A stretch of DNA of 64,000 nt from Sipunculus nudus (GCA_026874595.1 CM049318.1:28424956-28488955), one strand, 5' to 3'. Positions 44,701-64,000 are shown, counted from the first letter of the stretch. Made by a program: numbers and translations. Notes: generated by a model from the letters alone, not told the origin.

Positions 44701-46895
44701 TAAGTAGTGGTGTGGCAGTTATTTGATTACATGTATATTGATGTTTTGACGTTTTCTTACATAATCAGTTAAACTAGTTGCACTTTGGTAATACGAATCA
44801 CAAACAATTATGTATGCAAATGCAAACATGTCATAATATCTAGAAAACAAATATTTAAACCACAGCAGTGAACAGCATAAACTGAACCTTGTGCAGTGAT
44901 CAAGTGGCAACAACCTTGCTGATAGGCCAAAAAAAAGGGTATTCTTAGGCACCGCCCACATCAATTTTAACCCCCTGCATAAATTTTTTTTATTTTGATT
45001 TTCAATAGAAACTTACCAGCTCCAGCTGCTCAGACATTTCTTTCAAGAAGATAAAATAATACCATTTTGATAAGATTTTCTTTAATGTATTGTTTTCACC
45101 TCTTAAGAAAAAAAAAATTATATTATCAATTATTGAAACATACAAAAAAAAATTTAAAAAATTGCCTGTCCACACTGATTTATGAAAAAGTGCCTGAGAA
45201 CCTTACCTTTTTTTGGGGGGTGGGTGGGGGGGGGGGACCTTACCTGTACCTTTTAGCATGATGTACATTATAAACTGAATGATCTTGGTCAATACTTTAG
45301 GTATAATTGTATCCCCGGACAAAGGCGGGGGATACTATGTTTTCATACCGGTCCCGCTGCCGCCGCATATAAATCTTGTTGGCACAATAACTAAAAAAAT
45401 ATTTCACAGATCTTTACCAAACTTGGTATATGTATAGATACGGGTGAGAGGACGACGCCTATTTAAAATGAGGTCATGACCTTGACTAGTAGTGTCCTTG
45501 ACCTTGAATAGGTCCAATTTTAGGGAAAATAACACAATTTCATGAATATCTCAAGAAATCTTGCATGGATTGATCCCAAAATCAAGTTGATGGAAGATCA
45601 TGGATAGGGTTGTCATGTTCCAGAAACTGGTGGTGCCACCTATTATTCTTATACTTGTTTTCGTGCCGTTTAATACCACCAAAATTGCTACTTGACAGTA
45701 CTGTGAGCATTATAAGTCAAAAACTAATTGACAGATTTCTTTCATATTATGCATATATATAGATATGGGTTGTGGGATGATGTTTATTTAAATTGGGGTC
45801 AAAACCTTTCCTGTGAGAGTGGCCTTGACCTTCAATATTGCCATATATTGTGAAAATCACACAAAATCATTATTATCTCAATAAGGGATGCCTTGATTTG
45901 TCCAAAAATCAACTTGACCGAAGATCTTGGATAGTGTTGTCATGTACCAGAAACTGATAGCACCACCTGTTATTCTTATACTTGTTTTCGTGCCGTTTAA
46001 TACCCCATCATTGCCACTTAACAGTACTGTGAGCATTATATGTCAAAACTAATGGACAGATTTCTTTCATATTATGCATATACATAGACATGGGTTAGGG
46101 GATGATGTATAGTGAAATAGGGGTCATGACCTTTCTATGAGTGTGGTCTGATATTAATTGTTGCTGAAGACGGGGGGCCTATTCTAAAAGGGGGGGGGGG
46201 GAGGGGATTAATTGTCTGGGGATACTATGGCACCTGTGGTGCCAAGAAATATCTAGTTCTATACAATTAATTTCATGGTTTCATAGAAGATAAATAACCA
46301 ATTAAATATTGATCACCGGTCATTTTATCTTCAGTCGTAGAACATGATTGTATAACTTATCCCAACCACTAATTATGATTAAAAGCTGATTGATAAATAC
46401 AACTTTTTGTGTAAAAATCTTATCTGTCAATCCACTGTTTTTTATGCCTTCAGTGAAGAAGATACTACATGGATACATTAATGTGGTTCTGTCAAAAGTG
46501 TTTGAAGTCAAATACTCTGCAAGTCTCTTAGCCATTAACTGTGACTCCTTGTAAAGTTTGATTAAAGTAATACCTAAGAAAAGTACTTGTATCAAATATC
46601 AGATGTGTCTCAGTTTTCTGTGGGTCCCTTAAATAACATCAGCACGTTTTCTTTGTATTTGCTTAAAATTTTTATATACATAACTAGTATTTTTTTCATT
46701 TACAGGAATGAGAAAGAGGCGGAATATGAAAATATAGGCATCCCAAAGTACAAGTTTGATAATGTAACTGTTGGTCAGAATGTTGATGAGGTCACTGAAG
46801 GCAGTGAGACACGTTTCCCGACACGACTGCCTCCTATAATCAAGCATGAATCAACTGATGGTTCAAACAAAGACTTGACAAATGAACACCCATGA
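11603..46895 (+). CDS. HCN: HCN-type pacemaker channel, 12 coding exons, 662 aa
   Basis: Encodes a plasma-membrane cation channel subunit of the hyperpolarization-activated, cyclic-nucleotide-gated family. Exons: 11603-11714, 18296-18596, 20266-20458, 21295-21452, 26000-26075, 32107-32256, 39056-39280, 40346-40498, 41971-42109, 43459-43563, 44456-44642, 46706-46895. All have GT/AG borders and matching phases and total 1,989 bases. Residues about 122-138 form the pre-S1 HCN motif (YIIHPFSPFR). S1-S3 span about 139-225. S4 (249-273) has lysine or arginine every third residue, interrupted at Ser261, the HCN hallmark. The pore filter is IGYG (354-357), followed by a C-linker (406-500) and a cyclic-nucleotide-binding domain (about 500-600). 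The C-terminus is only about 60 residues, far shorter than in vertebrate HCN. Unusual: Ser353 and Glu358 around the filter, Ser540 and Val548 in the ligand pocket. The start is the first ATG after an in-frame stop at 11,564-11,566. A more distant HCN-like paralogue is possible. Confidence 0.9.
11715..12832. other. Intron 1, first part
   Basis: Holds a poly-C run (about 11,850-11,868) and AT-rich sequence. No gene seen. Confidence 0.5.
12833..13875. repeat. 360-bp tandem duplication split by a MITE
   Basis: Unit 1 is 12,833-13,192; unit 2 begins at 13,193 with the same TTTCTTTAGAAATT and is interrupted at 13,344. Shared phrases include CATCCCATATGA, ACAGATGGGCCAACATGTA and GCTGATTTAAGAACAGTTA. 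The second half of unit 2 resumes after the MITE at 13,651. The units are clearly diverged. Confidence 0.75.
13344..13650. mobile_element. MITE, PIF/Harbinger-like, TTA target duplication
   Basis: A 307-bp element with terminal inverted repeats at 13,344-13,378 and 13,617-13,650, near perfect except for one A in an A-run. Both begin GGCCAAAAAAATAAAA and contain GGTATGGTTCTCAGGCAC. TTA flanks it on both sides (13,341-13,343 and 13,651-13,653). A TTA or TWA duplication with GGCC-type ends is typical of PIF/Harbinger elements. It has no coding capacity. The neighbouring duplicate at 12,957-12,975 preserves the unoccupied site. Confidence 0.85.
13876..16600. other. Intron 1, middle part
   Basis: AT-rich, with stops in all frames and a poly-G run near 15,907. 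No element recognised. Confidence 0.4.
16862..18090 (-). mobile_element. 5'-truncated LINE, ORF2 C-terminal half, L1/Tx1-like
   Basis: About 400 codons stay open on the minus strand. They resemble the region after the reverse-transcriptase core of L1/Tx1-type non-LTR retrotransposons: a FKILGIWFS motif, RNIINIWCQRDLTLKGK, a KFLWNNKPDKIK segment, VAKGGLKMINI, and a terminal C-x2-C-x6-H-x4-C cluster (CNHC, then IEHYFTEC). The palm motifs themselves are missing because the 5' end is cut at a poly-G run (poly-C on the plus strand, 18,090-18,108). It lies antisense in intron 1 of the channel gene. A few hundred bases of 3' tail probably extend towards 16,600. Family placement is tentative; a related LINE clade is possible. 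Confidence 0.75.
18296..18596 (+). CDS. HCN: HCN exon 2: cytoplasmic N-terminus to pre-S1
   Basis: Residues 38-137 plus two bases. Acceptor TTATTGCAG, donor TTTTAG|GTAAGA. It ends in the conserved YIIHPFSPFR that precedes S1 and assembles HCN tetramers. The rest is Ser/Lys-rich. Confidence 0.9.
18597..20265. other. Intron 2
   Basis: No repeat or gene identified. Confidence 0.5.
20266..20458 (+). CDS. HCN: HCN exon 3: S1 and S2
   Basis: Residues 138-202. It opens with WFWDLVMVIALLLTLIALPI (S1) and contains VINVISDVIFIVDIILNFRT (S2 to the S2-S3 loop), matching HCN in register. Donor AAAAT|GTAAGA, phase 0. Confidence 0.93.
20459..21294. other. Intron 3
   Basis: AT-rich. No repeat or gene identified. 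Confidence 0.5.
21295..21452 (+). CDS. HCN: HCN exon 4: S3 and start of S4
   Basis: Residues 203-254 plus two bases. Contains YLRTWFFLDLLSSIPFDYL (S3) and the first lysines of S4 (249, 252, 255). Donor GAA|GTGAGT. The split codon gives Lys255 with exon 5. Confidence 0.92.
21598..22605. repeat. Dispersed repeat of three ~300-bp tandem modules
   Basis: GTGAGCGGGATATCT marks the start of each module at about 21,683, 21,985 and 22,285 (degenerate in the third). Each continues with a GTATATCGACAAAATCTCGG word, a TGACCTTGACCT word and a GGCGCCACCT-like word. The left end holds a hairpin (AGCCCTCAGCC with GGCTGATGGGCT). The right end repeats GGCTGAGGGCTTTTGTC. The architecture resembles the other modular repeats in this locus. 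Confidence 0.65.
22880..23600. repeat. Modular repeat with CGTACGTCGT minisatellite
   Basis: A CpG-rich tract of CGTACGTCGT/CGTGC words (about 22,950-23,022) leads into CTCAAAAACGGCAGGAGCTA and a module repeated in intron 6: CCAAATTGTCCAATATTTCA and CTCTCAAGTTTG recur at about 32,390-32,450. Confidence 0.6.
23888..24830. repeat. 278-bp tandem array with GGTGGCGCCACC palindromes
   Basis: TGCAACCACTTAT recurs at 24,086, 24,363 and 24,641, a period of 277-278 bases. Each period has two half-modules, each ending in GGTGGCGCCACCT or GGTGGCACCACCT. The left part (23,888-24,020) is the family of positions 1-130 in the opposite orientation. Confidence 0.75.
24831..25999. other. End of intron 4
   Basis: AT-rich. 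No gene or placed repeat seen. Confidence 0.4.
26000..26075 (+). CDS. HCN: HCN exon 5: end of S4 voltage sensor
   Basis: Residues 255-280. Encodes LAKLLSLLKIFRMARLLRY: lysine, serine break, then Lys264, Arg267, Arg270 and Arg273. Acceptor TTTGCCAG, donor GGG|GTAAGG. It aligns residue for residue with HCN S4. Confidence 0.93.
26076..27876. other. Intron 5, upstream of the BEL coding remains
   Basis: Probably includes the 5' LTR and leader of the BEL/Pao element. TGTTATGACC at 27,165 could open an LTR, and TGGTCCTACCCC near 27,428 could be a primer-binding site, but no matching 3' LTR was found. Near 26,520-26,575 a stretch resembles 998-1,050. Confidence 0.35.
27877..29675 (+). pseudogene. 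BEL/Pao gag remnant
   Basis: Starts at an ATG with charged coiled-coil sequence. One in-frame TAA (28,288-28,290) interrupts it and the same frame then runs to 29,154. The C-terminal part (about 28,800-29,150) contains PPPRVFSGSPIEFVTFKRSF and WETLEKRYG, typical of the DUF1759 domain of Pao gag proteins. After a frame change near 29,150 it continues with a CLFCKGGHNLSTC zinc-knuckle-like motif at about 29,524-29,562. Broken, so not expected to yield a full product. Confidence 0.8.
29683..30213 (+). pseudogene. BEL/Pao protease region remnant
   Basis: Contains YALLDTQSDNTFID, a degenerate aspartic protease active-site segment (D-T-Q in place of the usual D-S/T-G). It then runs through a LTTLLGKD segment and ends at an in-frame TGA (30,211-30,213). 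The same frame resumes after the stop into the linker typical of Pao polyproteins (GETGQPYAVKTDLGWSIVG). Confidence 0.75.
30214..31534 (+). pseudogene. BEL/Pao reverse transcriptase remnant
   Basis: KLRVVFDCSARYRGESLND, AVMCDIEKMFHQFHVSPDD, NVQLFGATSSPGCANFDL and DFYVDDGVTSV are the reverse-transcriptase blocks of BEL/Pao, including the catalytic YVDD. They fall in three frames: breaks near 30,594, 30,985 and 31,205. The connection domain ends in GILATVASVYDPLGFIAQFV. Nothing beyond (RNase H, integrase) is seen. Confidence 0.85.
31535..32106. other. End of intron 5
   Basis: An AATAAA near 31,693 could belong to a decayed retroelement terminus. No gene seen. Confidence 0.35.
32107..32256 (+). 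CDS. HCN: HCN exon 6: S5 and turret
   Basis: Residues 281-330. Contains WLRIINLIIVMLLFSHWNG, matching HCN S5 and its HWDG motif (Asp replaced by Asn), then the extracellular turret. Acceptor TGTTTCAG, donor CAT|GTAAGT, phase 0 at both ends. Confidence 0.93.
32340..32969. repeat. Modular repeat, kin of 23,080-23,600
   Basis: Shares CACAGAAACTTTCCC-, CTCTCAAGTTTG- and ACAGGAGCTAGCATCACCAA-type phrases with intron 4. GGTGGAGCCACCTGCATCA and GTGGTGCCACCTGCATCA are decayed forms of the 12-bp palindrome. Confidence 0.6.
32975..33126 (-). repeat. Gypsy 3' LTR
   Basis: TGTCACATAC to CTCTGTGACA. TGTCAC/GTGACA form its inverted ends. On the minus strand a purine tract (AAAGGGGAAGA, 33,127-33,137) precedes it, as expected for plus-strand priming. 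Confidence 0.9.
33339..34764 (-). pseudogene. Gypsy integrase remnant
   Basis: Read right to left in overlapping frames. It has a zinc-binding H-H-C-C region (H near 34,390, CATC near 34,305), then a catalytic core with its three acidic residues still visible in KLGADLFDF, VLVSDN and SNGQSERFN. The C-terminal part (33,339-33,806) carries KYYYDQHARLAKTPHLGDSV, the usual post-core domain. Frame changes occur near 34,370, 34,040 and 33,790. Confidence 0.85.
34768..35767 (-). pseudogene. Gypsy reverse transcriptase and RNase H remnant
   Basis: The reverse transcriptase (35,273-35,767) has LDPKQLNKSIRREHFQTP, SILDQKDAYWQVELD and FKRMPFGISSA. The catalytic block reads VVADDML, where YVDD is usual. 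RNase H (34,768-35,223) follows after a frame change, with LTIQADASSTGLGACLIQ, a central ELIAIVF segment and QSDHRPLEAIF. It is broken between the two domains near 35,250. Confidence 0.88.
36005..36763 (-). pseudogene. Gypsy zinc knuckle and protease remnant
   Basis: CRICSRQNHFARCC is a CCHC zinc knuckle. FKVDSGAEVNTIPWKTW is the aspartic protease active site (D-S-G). The protease flap and ILGLD block follow near 36,105. A second cysteine-rich knuckle (CARCGRNHETNTPRDCPAC) lies in the neighbouring frame at about 36,537-36,593. Confidence 0.85.
36525..37242 (-). pseudogene. Gypsy gag remnant
   Basis: The likely start is the ATG at 37,242, just after the primer-binding site. It begins MEDFRPPGPLSFDGDVAGSW and continues in other frames through ALGPKALTRFNQF and RYKFWDYKRGEQMPFDDYLT, typical of the retrotransposon gag capsid region. 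Frame breaks lie near 37,110 and 36,890. Confidence 0.85.
37246..37260 (-). promoter_or_regulatory. Gypsy tRNA primer-binding site
   Basis: On the minus strand TGGTGTCAGAAGTCG directly abuts the 5' LTR. TGG is complementary to the tRNA CCA end. The sequence resembles primer sites usually assigned to a leucine tRNA, which is from memory and unchecked. Confidence 0.7.
37261..37413 (-). repeat. Gypsy 5' LTR
   Basis: Same ends as 32,975-33,126. Contains CTCTTTATTCCGG in the plus reading, so AATAAAGAG on the minus strand is a plausible polyadenylation signal. Confidence 0.9.
37439..38388 (+). mobile_element. Helitron-like non-autonomous element, copy 1
   Basis: Right end: hairpin GGCACCTGAGGTGCC (38,361-38,375), nine bases, then CTAG (38,385-38,388) followed by T, the arrangement of Helitron 3' ends. 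The left end near TCAGACAAAGTCGGGGG resembles copy 2 at 45,312 but is less certain. The inside consists of tandem modules with TGACC-rich words and GGTGGCGCCACCT (37,738). A poly-G run sits at about 38,326-38,340. No Rep/helicase is present. Confidence 0.7.
38389..39055. repeat. End of intron 6, modular repeat
   Basis: Contains CTGGTGGCACCACCTGCAAT and GTGGCACCACCTACTATGG words about 430 bases apart, and phrases such as GAAATTGTGCATATCCATAG, related to the intron 4 array. No gene seen. Confidence 0.5.
39056..39280 (+). CDS. HCN: HCN exon 7: pore helix, selectivity filter and S6
   Basis: Residues 331-405. Contains MFRALSNMMSIGYGEYKP (pore helix and filter), then LAMLSMTLGGTFYALFIANI (S6) and DASGRQYEEK at the start of the C-linker. 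HCN normally has Cys before IGYG and no acid directly after it; here Ser353 and Glu358. Phase 0 at both ends. Confidence 0.95.
39310..39850. repeat. Modular repeat with ~140-bp units
   Basis: Opens GTATTATGGTACACCCAC with a CGGTCTGTCCGTC tract and ends GGCATATTATGCACC plus the hairpin GCACCATAGATGGTGC (39,823-39,838). About three diverged modules, with AGGTCAGAGGTCA at 39,648-39,660. Same family as 42,712-43,200. Confidence 0.7.
39851..40345. other. End of intron 7, simple repeats
   Basis: Poly-T then poly-G (39,942-39,980) and an (ATT)n tract (about 40,095-40,145). No gene seen. Confidence 0.7.
40346..40498 (+). CDS. HCN: HCN exon 8: C-linker
   Basis: Residues 406-456. KEYMRFRRVPLDIQGKVLGY and FEHRYQRKYFEEE match the HCN C-linker A' and B' helices. 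Acceptor CTTTTAG, donor CAG|GTAATT, phase 0 at both ends. Confidence 0.94.
40499..41409. other. Intron 8, first part
   Basis: No gene seen. A short (CA)n tract lies near 41,270. Confidence 0.4.
41410..41845. repeat. Minisatellite of ~20-bp ATATATGGGAGTTATAAGG units
   Basis: Many variants of GACATATATGGGAGTTATAA occur in tandem. From about 41,645 the order turns over (CATATAAGTCCCATATATG, CTTATAAGTGACATATAAG), so parts of the array are inverted and could fold back. Units vary between 20 and 30 bases. Confidence 0.8.
41971..42109 (+). CDS. HCN: HCN exon 9: C-linker end, start of cyclic-nucleotide domain
   Basis: Residues 457-502 plus one base. FHNCKDLLRKVNFL and LIDIIEKLKFQCFFPEEAII match the HCN C-linker D'-E' helices and first strand of the binding domain. 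Donor GCAG|GTGAGT. Confidence 0.93.
42712..43200. repeat. Modular repeat with ~140-bp units
   Basis: Opens CCTAGACAGGGCATATTATG then GTACACCCACTG and ends GGCATGTTATGCACTC. Three modules, with AGGTCAGAGGTCA at 43,146-43,158 and one-mismatch forms at 42,887 and 43,014. Kin of 39,310-39,850, in the same orientation. Confidence 0.7.
43459..43563 (+). CDS. HCN: HCN exon 10: cyclic-nucleotide-binding domain, beta roll
   Basis: Residues 503-537 plus one base. GRLGDSMYFIEHGSVDIVLP and HLTDGAHFGE match the beta roll up to the phosphate-binding cassette. Donor GGAG|GTGAGT splits Glu538. Confidence 0.94.
43564..44455. other. Intron 10
   Basis: Poly-G run (43,852-43,863) and poly-A run near 44,030. 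No gene seen. Confidence 0.5.
44456..44642 (+). CDS. HCN: HCN exon 11: phosphate-binding cassette and C-helix
   Basis: Residues 538-599 plus two bases. EISLLVGERRVASV is the cassette that grips cyclic nucleotide. Glu538 and Arg547 are kept, but the usual Cys and Thr are Ser540 and Val548. The C-helix follows (HPKMLKLMENVANERL). Donor AACAG|GTAAGG. Confidence 0.94.
44925..45214. mobile_element. Second, decayed copy of the intron 1 MITE
   Basis: Opposite orientation to 13,344-13,650. GGCCAAAAAAAAGGGTATTC and AGGCACCGCCCACATCAATT match the reverse complement of that element's right half. The right end keeps GTGCCTGAGAACC but runs into poly-G instead of the closing GGCC. Confidence 0.75.
45312..46256 (+). 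mobile_element. Helitron-like non-autonomous element, copy 2
   Basis: Begins TCCCCGGACAAAGGCGGGGG after an A. Ends with the hairpin GGCACCTGTGGTGCC (46,230-46,244), eight bases, and CTAG (46,253-46,256) before a T. A|TC...CTAG|T is the Helitron insertion signature. Inside, CAGAAACTG-to-GTGCCGTTTAATACC recurs at about 45,620 and 45,949, giving modules of about 330 bp. No coding capacity. The tandem core recalls the Helentron-related pearl/HINE elements described in molluscs and flies. Confidence 0.78.
46706..46895 (+). CDS. HCN: HCN exon 12: short C-terminal tail and stop
   Basis: Residues 600-662 and TGA. It has no recognisable domain and is rich in acidic residues and Asn. It ends NEHP, without the SNL tripeptide of vertebrate HCN C-termini. 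Acceptor TTTACAG, codon split Arg. Confidence 0.88.
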
Positions 46896-49800
46896 GGGCA
46901 GATATTCCTGTTAGTGATAAACTTCAACTTGTTGTACAACAAATTTGACATATATGGATAGTATTTCCTTATATCCAATATGTGCTGTCAGCATATATTT
47001 ATTTAAATACCAGAAACAAAGTTCACTCATTGGTGTTAAAGTATGCATATTAACTGTGTAATGCAGCTGTGATATACAGGGCAACCTCTCTATACAGGCA
47101 ACTCTCTATAATGGACACTGGAGTTCCCTGAGAAGTAAATATGGAGTTCATATTATGGACAGACAGTCAGATCCTGTTAGCAGCTGTAATTCGGAGGTTT
47201 TACTATAACTGACAAAATATAAAAACATTAATTACTATTAAGAATTGAATGTGGTCAAGGAATGAAACTCTAGCTGCTGAGTCAATTAACTGCTATGAGC
47301 TTGTGAATGCTCAATAAGTGATTTTGCAGTGATCTTCAATCAGTTTAAAAAACCATCTCAACTCCCCCCCCCCCCCCCCAGGTTAGTAGAACAAAAGGCC
47401 ACTAACGATGTTATTTTCTATTTAGTTACAACACAGGATATGGCTAATGCAGCTTCCCGTGCAGATAGAGGAGAAAAAATGACTGGCTGGCGCAGCAGGA
47501 AGCCTGTTGGTGCAGGCAAACGTGATTCAGCCTGATTCTCGCTTCAGTTACATTCTTGGCAAAATTCACCCAAATTCAATGAGGTCAGAGGTCAAAAGAC
47601 GTGACAGGCATATTATGCACCATTTGTTGTACTCTTGATTTATGTTAAACCCTGGTTATACAATTATACATCAGTATAACTGAACATTTTATGAGAGTAA
47701 TTTTCATATCCTGTTATATTCTCAAATGCTCACAAAATATCATTAATATTATGGTTTCATCACATCGTGTGCATCCGCTGCTGGTGATTTATTAAATTTT
47801 AGGTAATAATTTATATTTGTTTCAAAGGAGTCATGTTACTCCAAGCAGAATCAAATTGGTATGTTATACGGCATGTAAATTACTTACGTAAGTGAAGAAC
47901 GGTACTCAGGCGCTGAAAGTAAGGTTCAACATGTTTTATAATTATTGATTGAATGTTAGCATCATTTTTCATTTGAACTGTAATTGTCTGTGTTCACTTG
48001 CCATTTATAATTAATCAGTATGTGTGGATTGATTAATATTTGTAAATAAATTAGAGACTGAATATAATTGTTGTCAGGCAGGAGCAATACATTTGATATG
48101 GAAATTGTATTTATATCATGGTCCCGGGTATCCATATATAAGCAACTTTGCTCAAATGATTTGAGTATTTTACTAAATATGGCTGATCTGTTATAATACT
48201 TGGCTGTGTAGCCTTAGACTAGTTCAGTGGTTGTCCCATTCCCAGGACCTTCAAGTTAACCTTTTACCCAAACAGATTTAATCACAAATAGTTACTCTAT
48301 CAGCTGATTTATATGTTTCAAGAAACTAAATGTGTCTGAACCAGTGTCATTTGTAGAAATCTGTAAATTAATGATTCAGGATACTGTGGTAGTTTTTTTT
48401 TTCACGAGGGCTTCAAATTTGTAAAATTATTACAAAAATGAAACCTTTGTCAAAAAGACGCCCCTTTTACACAGGTGAACGGTCATTTATTAAATAGCCT
48501 CATTGAAATTTTATATATGCAGACAGGAGGCAGAGGGGGGGGGGGGGATGGGGAGGGGGATTTGCGGTCAACCCCCCCCCCCCCCCATTCTCTCAACCTA
48601 CAACCTTTTTTATAGACAAATCTAATGCATGACAGGGGGTTTTGGGGGTCAAGACCCACTCCAACCCGCTGACCCGTCTCTGCAAAAAATCCAGGATCCG
48701 CACCTGATATATGTTATCCAAGCAATCATGCCTGTAGCTTGAAAAGTTCTTACAAATATGAACTTATATATAATGTTACCTGTTAATCAAAGACAAGGGC
48801 ATTATAGATAATAACAGATTATGCATATTGTACCAAAAGAATTTCTACTCCTTGTTATGGGTCCTCATCAGATTAAGTTAAAATAATCAATGTGATAATG
48901 GATATACTATGTGTAGTATATAGAACTATAACTTACTATACCTTGCAAATATATAGTGATCACAATATTAATTTTTCAATGCTTAGTGAAGTGCTCTTCA
49001 TGTGCCAAACTATGTGACTGTGATTTTTATACTGTATCCCTTGTGTATGTATATACTGTATGTTCCCAAATTTGACATTCACAATTTGTTCTGTGCATAG
49101 TTTCTTGTATATTTATTTATTAAATAATGCCACAAAAGTGACTACAAGGCCAGTTGGGAAGCTGTTTTTCCGTCAATTATCTTTTTGCGTGAATGTTTTT
49201 CTATCAAATTAGCTACAATTATTAACACAAATCTTGTTGTTCTTCTTTTTTTACCCCAGTTCCATTAGTGGTTTGTTCACAAAGAAGGCTGAAGCATTAA
49301 ATATTGGTCTCCCATGTACAACTGATCAAGCATGTCAATTTCTGAAAATTCTTGTTTACCAAAAACATGAGAGATGGTCCTGTGATTTTGTGATGTAAAA
49401 ATCAATCAAAAAACCTTTCTGTCCTTATTTTTAGGTGATCCATAAGTGAAATATGAAAGGTTTACGATGAAAAATTTTCTAACATGCTGGCACATGCTTT
49501 TTCAAAAAGTAGGTTGTGTGACTTTCACCTTTTACCTTGCCTCCTCAAACTTCTTCCCCTATTGGTAGGTGAGCAATATGTTAAAGATGAAAGGTTTGTG
49601 ATGAAAAGTTTTACTTAAAATGCATCCGCAAACTTTATAAAGATGTGGATCCTATGACATTCACCTTTGACATGATGATCCCAAACTAATAGGGTTCTTA
49701 CTTTTGTGGTGGGTCATACATAAATCTGACACCAATATGTTAATCCAAACTGGAGTTATCATCCAGAAATAAATATGTGGACAGATGGTCCCTGTGATCT

Positions 49801-50329
49801 TGACCTTTAGACATAAAAATCAATCAGGTTCTAAGCCTATTGGCAGTTATCATCTTGAAATGAATATGTGGACAGGTGATTAGTACTGATTATTATAGGG
49901 ACTCTGGATATTCAAATAGGGCACTAATAATTGTAAAGATTCAATCACATTAAAAACAGCAGTACTATTATTACATTGAATTCTACCTTTGCAATTTTGG
50001 AAGAATTGATAATAAAAATAAAATTTAAGACCTGATTCAGCCAATAAAACATTTATTAGACCACATCATGTGATATGGGAATAGAACACGATTTATAACA
50101 TTTCACACTTGACATCCCAAGAACCACTTGTCTGACGATTAGTCCATTTCTTCTTTTAACTTGAGTGGCTCATGGTCAAGTTTTCTCCCAAGAGGCTAAT
50201 CAGTTTCTTAAGTTTTAGAGATGTGATATTCATATTTACACAAGCAAGTCTACATTATAAATTAATTCCCTCACAGACTTGTACTTTGTATTGATACTCT
50301 GTTTTCTGATGTTGCTGGATGGTCCAAGT
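46896..50329. other. Intergenic region between converging genes
   Basis: Holds the 3' ends of both genes. AATAAA at 48,045-48,050 is one candidate signal for the channel gene. TTTATT at 50,052-50,057 gives AATAAA for NDUFS1. A partial 130-bp-module repeat with AGGTCAGAGGTCA lies at 47,540-47,640, and poly-C/poly-G runs at 47,364-47,379 and 48,535-48,590. No convincing third gene. Confidence 0.5.
50052..50057 (-). terminator. Candidate NDUFS1 polyadenylation signal
   Basis: AATAAA on the minus strand, 273 bases after the stop codon. It is the nearest canonical signal noticed downstream of the gene. Confidence 0.45.
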
Positions 50330-63980
<13,651 letters not shown>

Positions 63981-64000
63981 CTACAAGAGAAAAATATCTT

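Overview
This is 64 kb of nuclear DNA from an animal. It is AT-rich and intron-rich, full of diverged transposons, (TA)n tracts and poly-G/poly-C runs. Two host genes can be read and they lie tail to tail. The kinds of repeat present (BEL/Pao and Gypsy retrotransposons, Helitron-like elements with internal tandem modules, tRNA-derived SINEs) suggest a marine invertebrate, perhaps a lophotrochozoan or another non-vertebrate bilaterian. The species cannot be fixed from the sequence alone.

Layout. Positions 1-11,602 hold no recognisable host gene. They contain a 4.3-kb LTR element whose two 763-bp LTRs are almost identical and which lacks gag-pol, a small DNA transposon with terminal inverted repeats, and a CpG-rich foldback structure ending about 390 bp before the first coding exon. 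Positions 11,603-46,895 (+) are one gene of 12 coding exons whose splice phases all agree. It encodes a 662-residue HCN-type channel (hyperpolarization-activated, cyclic-nucleotide-gated). Only 2 kb of these 35 kb is coding. The introns hold a LINE, a MITE inside a tandem duplication, a broken BEL/Pao element, a Gypsy element with both LTRs and its target-site duplication, two Helitron-like elements, and several repeat families built of 130-330-bp modules.

Positions 46,896-50,329 are intergenic. Positions 50,330-63,980 (-) hold the last 18 coding exons of NDUFS1, the 75-kDa iron-sulfur subunit of mitochondrial complex I (705 complete codons). The 5' exon with the start codon and targeting peptide lies beyond the right edge.

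The two genes do not obviously work together: one is a plasma-membrane pacemaker-type channel, the other a respiratory-chain subunit. The most interesting points are the unusual filter and ligand-pocket residues of the channel, a MITE with its own empty-site control next door, two Helitron-like copies with hairpin-CTAG ends, and interspersed repeats that scatter nuclear-receptor-type direct repeats and a 12-bp palindrome through the channel locus. All exon coordinates were read by eye from splice sites and phase; no alignment was run.
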